Origin: Flavobacterium sp. LC2016-13
Lineage (GTDB): Bacteria; Bacteroidota; Bacteroidia; Flavobacteriales; Flavobacteriaceae
NCBI RefSeq assembly: GCF_009707955.1
Contig: NZ_WMDQ01000011.1
Coordinates: 113,708-177,707 of the forward strand
DNA: 64,000 nucleotides
Reading direction: 5' to 3'
The notes beneath the pieces are model-generated. The model was given only the letters and a program-made list of their open reading frames with translations, did not search any database and had not been told where the DNA came from. This document shows, in pieces, positions 60,623 through 64,000 of the stretch. A program made the position numbers and the translations under genes. Positions within the stretch are counted from its first letter, which is position 1. Each line of letters begins with the position of its first letter.

Positions 60623-63337
60623 ATGAAGACACAAATTACTTTTCTCTTTTTTATGATAACAACAATCAGTCTCTCACAAAGTGCTGAAAAATGGAAGCAA
60701 TACATAAAAAAAGAAACTGAAAGAAAATTTGAGAAATACTATCTTACATCTTTAGAAAATGCACATCAAAATAACTACAAAGTTGTAAAAAAACTGGACA
60801 GTACTTTTTGTATTGTAAAAAATGAAAATTTAAGATCTAATCTGTCTTTTAAAAAAAATATTCCCGTTAATAGCTTGTGGAAATTACCCTCAAATTTTTT
60901 AAATCATCAGGAAGATAAGCTGTATATAATAGCAACTGATACGATCAAAGCGTTACTTACTGACTTGAAATCAAAAAATATTTCTGATATCAAAATATTA
61001 AATCCTCGTCTAGTAGTCATTAAAAGTGATTCCCAAAAAATTATTGATGAAATTATAACTTTGAGCAGTGTATCTTCTATTTCCCTAGAATCGCTGCAAC
61101 CAAAAGGGGAATCTAAAATAATAGATCAAAATTTTAGCGTCAATTCTATAAATAAAGCCAATACCAATTTTCCTCTTTTAACAGGCGAAAATCAAATTGT
61201 AGCTATCAAAGATGATTTTTTCGATGCAAATGATATTGATCTGCTAAATAAGAGCATTCCTTCCACAACACAATCTGCTATTGTATCGAGTCATGCAACA
61301 GCTATGGCGACTATAGTTTCGGGCTTAGGAAATAGCTCTGCATTAGGAAAAGGAGTTGCTCAAAAAGCTAAGATACAATCATCTGACTTTTTGAACATCT
61401 ATCCTGATGAAGTAGGGACTTTACAAGGTGCTTTAACTCAAAATCATTCTTACGGTACAGTGATTGAGAATTTTTATGGTTCGCTTGCTAATGCTTATGA
61501 CGCTCAATTATTTTTAAATTCGGATCTGACGCATTGTTTTTCGTCTGGTAATAGTGGACTTGAGGGTTATAAATCTATAACTGGTAATTTCAAACAATCC
61601 AAAAATAGTATCGTATTGGGGTGTATTGACCAAAATGAAGTAATTATGCCGTTTTCTTCAAAAGGCCCAGCTTATGATGGTCGAATAAAACCAGAGTTAG
61701 TTGCTTTTAGCACTCAAGGAACTTCAAATTCTACAGCTTTAGCAACAGGAATTATTACGCTTATGAAACAACATTATAAAACTATAAATATTACCGCTTT
61801 AACTAATGCTCTGACAAAAGCAATTTTAATTAATAGTGCAAAAGATTTAGGCAGCCCAGGCCCCGATTTTACCTACGGGTATGGTAATATAAATGCTGAT
61901 AAATGTTTAAAAGTAATCAGCGAAAATAAAATTATATCTGGTAATTCGACATCTGGACAAACAAATTCACATGCTATAACAGTTCCTGCAAATGCAAAAA
62001 ACTTAAAAATCACATTAGTCTGGAACGATTTGCCCGCCGCAATCAACAGTAATATAAGTTTGGTAAACGATTTAGATGTGGAAGTTATTTCTGCTGACAA
62101 TACTACTTTTTTACCGTGGATTCTCAACCCTGATATTCCTCAACAACAAGCTGTAAGAGGAAAAGATAAAATTAATAATACAGAACAAGTGACTATTGAA
62201 AATCCCGTATCCGGATCTTATAATATCAACGTTATGTGTTCATACATCTCGAATACTTCTCAGGAATATAACATCGTTTATGATTATGAATTAGAAAATC
62301 AATTTGAATGGAATTACCCTGTTCTAAATGATAATTTTCCTTATGATGGCAAAACTATTTCGCCTTTCAAATGGAATTCTTCATTTTCAGGTATCTCTGG
62401 GCAATTGTCTATTAGTTATAATGATGGAGAAACTTGGGAAATTATTGCAAAGGATATAAATCTGGATAGCGAACAATTTACTTATACACCAACAGAACAA
62501 AAATTTTCAAAAGCAAAATTAAAAATGACTATCAATAATACCGATTATATTTCTGATAGCTTTACGATTTCTTATGATTTAAATATAAGTACCAGCCTGG
62601 TTTGTGACGGTACAACAGAAATTAATTGGGACAAACCTGTAGATGTTACTTCATTTAATATTTATCAATTGACAGGAGATCATTTAGAATTTAAAGAACA
62701 AACAATAAACGCAAATTATACCTATACTGATGGGAAAATTTATACTGTTATTCCTGTATTTGATAATAACGAAGGAATAAAAAGCGAATCAACATTACAG
62801 TATACACAAAACTCAAATTGTTATTTTGAATTGACTTTAGCAGAAGTTTTTGAAGAGAATAAAGTAAAGATTGATGCAAGTCTTTTCAGCATATACAATA
62901 TTAAAAGAATCGACTTAGTAAAAATAATTAATAACTATGAAAGTGTCATTAGCAGTATAAATAATATCAATTCAAAAACATTATTTTTTTTAGATACAAC
63001 TCCTATAAAAGGCAGTAATAAATATAAAATAAATATAATTTTAGAAAACAATAACGTAATAAGTTCTTTAATTCTTGATACTACTTATTTAGCGAATGAT
63101 TTATTTTTTGTCCATCCCACGCTATTGAGAAAAAATGAAGAATTAAGTATTGAAGCCAAAAAAGAAGAAAGCGCTATTTTTTATCTATACAATATTAACG
63201 GACAAAATACTATTTCTTCGCCTTTGCTTTCTAAAACCAATAACATTAATCTAAAAAATCATGTCTCAGGAATTTATATCTACAAAATAATTACAAGTTC
63301 AGGCGGAACGCAAACAGGGAAAATTGCAGTTTTTTAA
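60623..63337 (+). CDS. Subtilisin-like (S8) secreted protease with T9SS sorting domain
   Basis: 904 residues. A signal peptide (to about 20) is followed by a propeptide-like region (20-180) and an S8 domain (about 190-440). The His lies in VSSHATAMATIVSG in place of the usual HGTHVAG, the oxyanion Asn in CFSSGNSG, and the Ser in GTSNSTALATG. The Asp is probably in VAIKDDFFDAND, a weak match to the D-S/T-G motif. Beta-sandwich domains follow. The C-terminus (FVHPTLLRKNEELSIE, LYNINGQ, GIYIYKI) is a type A T9SS sorting domain. The protein is predicted to be exported through the T9SS; whether the degenerate active site is functional is open. Confidence 0.88.
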   Translation: MKTQITFLFFMITTISLSQSAEKWKQYIKKETERKFEKYYLTSLENAHQNNYKVVKKLDSTFCIVKNENLRSNLSFKKNIPVNSLWKLPSNFLNHQEDKLYIIATDTIKALLTDLKSKNISDIKILNPRLVVIKSDSQKIIDEIITLSSVSSISLESLQPKGESKIIDQNFSVNSINKANTNFPLLTGENQIVAIKDDFFDANDIDLLNKSIPSTTQSAIVSSHATAMATIVSGLGNSSALGKGVAQKAKIQSSDFLNIYPDEVGTLQGALTQNHSYGTVIENFYGSLANAYDAQLFLNSDLTHCFSSGNSGLEGYKSITGNFKQSKNSIVLGCIDQNEVIMPFSSKGPAYDGRIKPELVAFSTQGTSNSTALATGIITLMKQHYKTINITALTNALTKAILINSAKDLGSPGPDFTYGYGNINADKCLKVISENKIISGNSTSGQTNSHAITVPANAKNLKITLVWNDLPAAINSNISLVNDLDVEVISADNTTFLPWILNPDIPQQQAVRGKDKINNTEQVTIENPVSGSYNINVMCSYISNTSQEYNIVYDYELENQFEWNYPVLNDNFPYDGKTISPFKWNSSFSGISGQLSISYNDGETWEIIAKDINLDSEQFTYTPTEQKFSKAKLKMTINNTDYISDSFTISYDLNISTSLVCDGTTEINWDKPVDVTSFNIYQLTGDHLEFKEQTINANYTYTDGKIYTVIPVFDNNEGIKSESTLQYTQNSNCYFELTLAEVFEENKVKIDASLFSIYNIKRIDLVKIINNYESVISSINNINSKTLFFLDTTPIKGSNKYKINIILENNNVISSLILDTTYLANDLFFVHPTLLRKNEELSIEAKKEESAIFYLYNINGQNTISSPLLSKTNNINLKNHVSGIYIYKIITSSGGTQTGKIAVF

Positions 63338-63670
63338 GCTATTAGCAGAATCCTGAACAACAAAAATGAGGGAATTAAATTTTGCCTCAATAATAAGTTT
63401 ACACCAAACAAATAACTATTGTCTGTCTTTCTTTTTCTTTGAAATGGGTAATTTTCTACTGTCAGATTTTTTCAAACATCAGCCATAAAAGCCTGTCTTT
63501 ATAAAAGGTTTTCTGTTTTTAAAGCTTGATTAAACTTAAAGTTCCATAATCTTTCGCACTGACTTCGCTTTACATGATTAATCTGATCTTTCATACTGAC
63601 TTTTTTATGTGTCGCTAATTCAGAACTAGACAATAAATTGAAAATAAAAAATTTAGATTTACTCCAAAAA
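63338..63670. other. Intergenic region between the subtilase and the tRNA genes
   Basis: No supported feature. A 62-codon minus-strand ORF here is AT-rich noise. Confidence 0.4.
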
Positions 63671-63707
63671 AAAACTCCAATTAACAATTAGTTAATTGAA
63701 GTTTTTT
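63671..63707 (-). terminator. Rho-independent terminator of the tRNA transcript
   Basis: Stem aactccaattaac/gttaattgaagtt with a short loop. On the minus strand it is followed by a run of nine T. Confidence 0.75.
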
Positions 63708-63709
63708 AG

Positions 63710-63795
63710 TACTCAGAGCGGGACTTGAACCCGCACGAACATTGCTGTTCACTGGATTTTAAGTCCAGCGTGTCTACCAATTTCACCATCCGAGC
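63710..63795 (-). tRNA. tRNA-Leu (anticodon TAA)
   Basis: An 86-nt cloverleaf on the minus strand. The acceptor gctcgga pairs with tctgagt, the D-arm is ggtgaaattggtagacac, the anticodon loop ctTAAaa sits on a ctgga/tccag stem, a long variable arm follows (typical of Leu), and the T-arm is gcgggttcaagtcccgc. CCA is not encoded. Confidence 0.95.
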
Positions 63796-63799
63796 ATTG

Positions 63800-63872
63800 T
63801 GGTACCTCCAGGGATCGAACCAGGGACACATGGATTTTCAGTCCATTGCTCTACCATCTGAGCTAAGGTACC
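63800..63872 (-). tRNA. tRNA-Phe (anticodon GAA)
   Basis: A 73-nt cloverleaf on the minus strand. The acceptor ggtacct/aggtacc is perfect, the D-arm is agctcagatggtagagc, the anticodon loop ctGAAaa sits on an atgga/tccat stem, and the T-arm is cctggttcgatccctgg. It lies 4 bp upstream of tRNA-Leu. CCA is not encoded. Confidence 0.96.
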
Positions 63873-63904
63873 TTATTTTACTTACTAATAAGCAAAATTA
63901 GAAT

Positions 63905-63936
63905 AAAAAACACCCTATTGTATAATAGGGTGTTTT
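63905..63936 (-). terminator. Rho-independent terminator after the 5S rRNA gene
   Basis: Stem aacaccctatt/aatagggtgtt with a GTAT loop and a T-rich stretch on the minus strand. It separates the rRNA operon from the tRNA pair. Confidence 0.75.
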
Positions 63937-63940
63937 CAAA

Positions 63941-64000
63941 AGAAAGGCGACGACATACTCTCCCACATAACTGCAGTACCATCTGCGCAGGCGGGCTTAA
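63941..64000 (-). rRNA. rrf: 5S ribosomal RNA, 3' end (continues beyond window)
   Basis: The minus strand reads ttaagcccgcctgcgcagat, then ggtactgcagttatgtggga, gagtatgtcgtcgcc and tttct. This is the typical 3' half of Bacteroidota 5S rRNA. The 5' half and the rest of an rRNA operon lie outside. The exact 3' end is uncertain by a few bases. Confidence 0.93.

Noticed and set aside
63499..63687. 62-codon ORF before the tRNA genes
   Set aside because: No domain, no coding composition, and it runs over the tRNA terminator.

Overview
The window looks like a chromosomal segment of a Flavobacterium-type member of the Bacteroidota. The DNA is AT-rich, there are almost no Shine-Dalgarno sequences, the -7 boxes fit TAnnTTTG, two large secreted proteins end in type IX secretion (T9SS) sorting domains, and many lipoproteins are present. 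The right edge holds the 3' end of a 5S rRNA gene, tRNA-Phe and tRNA-Leu, so an rRNA operon lies just outside.

Layout. 1-6.5 kb (minus): the end of a trans-AT polyketide synthase locus, with a KS-KR-ACP-KS protein cut by the left edge and a stand-alone acyltransferase fused to a PfaD-type enoyl reductase. 6.5-10.6 kb: AT-rich DNA, an unknown lipoprotein with a small upstream ORF, and debris of integration sites. 10.6-21.5 kb (minus): a cell-surface operon with a phage-tail-collar-like exported protein, a 2851-aa LamG/T9SS protein, a smaller paralogue of one of its domains and a lipoprotein; a membrane-anchored TPR/HTH regulator is divergent. 23.7-26.3 kb: an IS6-type transposase fragment and an FAD amine oxidase. 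26.7-35.8 kb (minus): a seven-gene operon: lectin-like protein, ThDP decarboxylase, FAD amine oxidase, VioB-like ferritin-like protein, Cys-rich protein, DUF692 multinuclear iron oxygenase (MNIO) and DUF2063 partner. 36.5-44.4 kb: small-molecule detoxification or metabolism genes (VOC, SDRs, MBL-fold, esterase, DoxX) with three AraC regulators. 45-50.5 kb: lipoproteins and a second FAD oxidase/ThDP decarboxylase pair. 50.7-59 kb: PhoD phosphatase, quinone reductase-like, Nudix, DsbA-like, OYE and DsrE-like genes with two more AraC regulators. 59-63.3 kb: a zinc metalloprotease and a T9SS subtilase.

Two kinds of hidden structure stand out. First, a degenerate element of about 100-190 bp, with paired GTGGCA motifs, occurs in the same orientation at about 10.4, 26.5, 36.2 and 44.5 kb, plus a fragment at 52.6 kb. 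The copies lie at the seams between functional blocks; two are followed by tRNA-3'-end-like sequence and a terminator, as expected of old integrase attachment sites. Second, about ten promoters carry a direct repeat with 21- or 23-bp period at a near-constant distance from the -7 box, which I read as AraC-family operators; they tie the redox genes of 36-58 kb into a few small regulons.

The most novel candidate system is the 26.7-35.8 kb operon. It joins an MNIO and its DUF2063 partner to an unusual leaderless Cys-rich protein, and to an amino-acid-oxidase/ThDP-decarboxylase pair, a VioB-like diiron-type protein and a LecA-like lectin. It is bracketed by two copies of the dispersed repeat.
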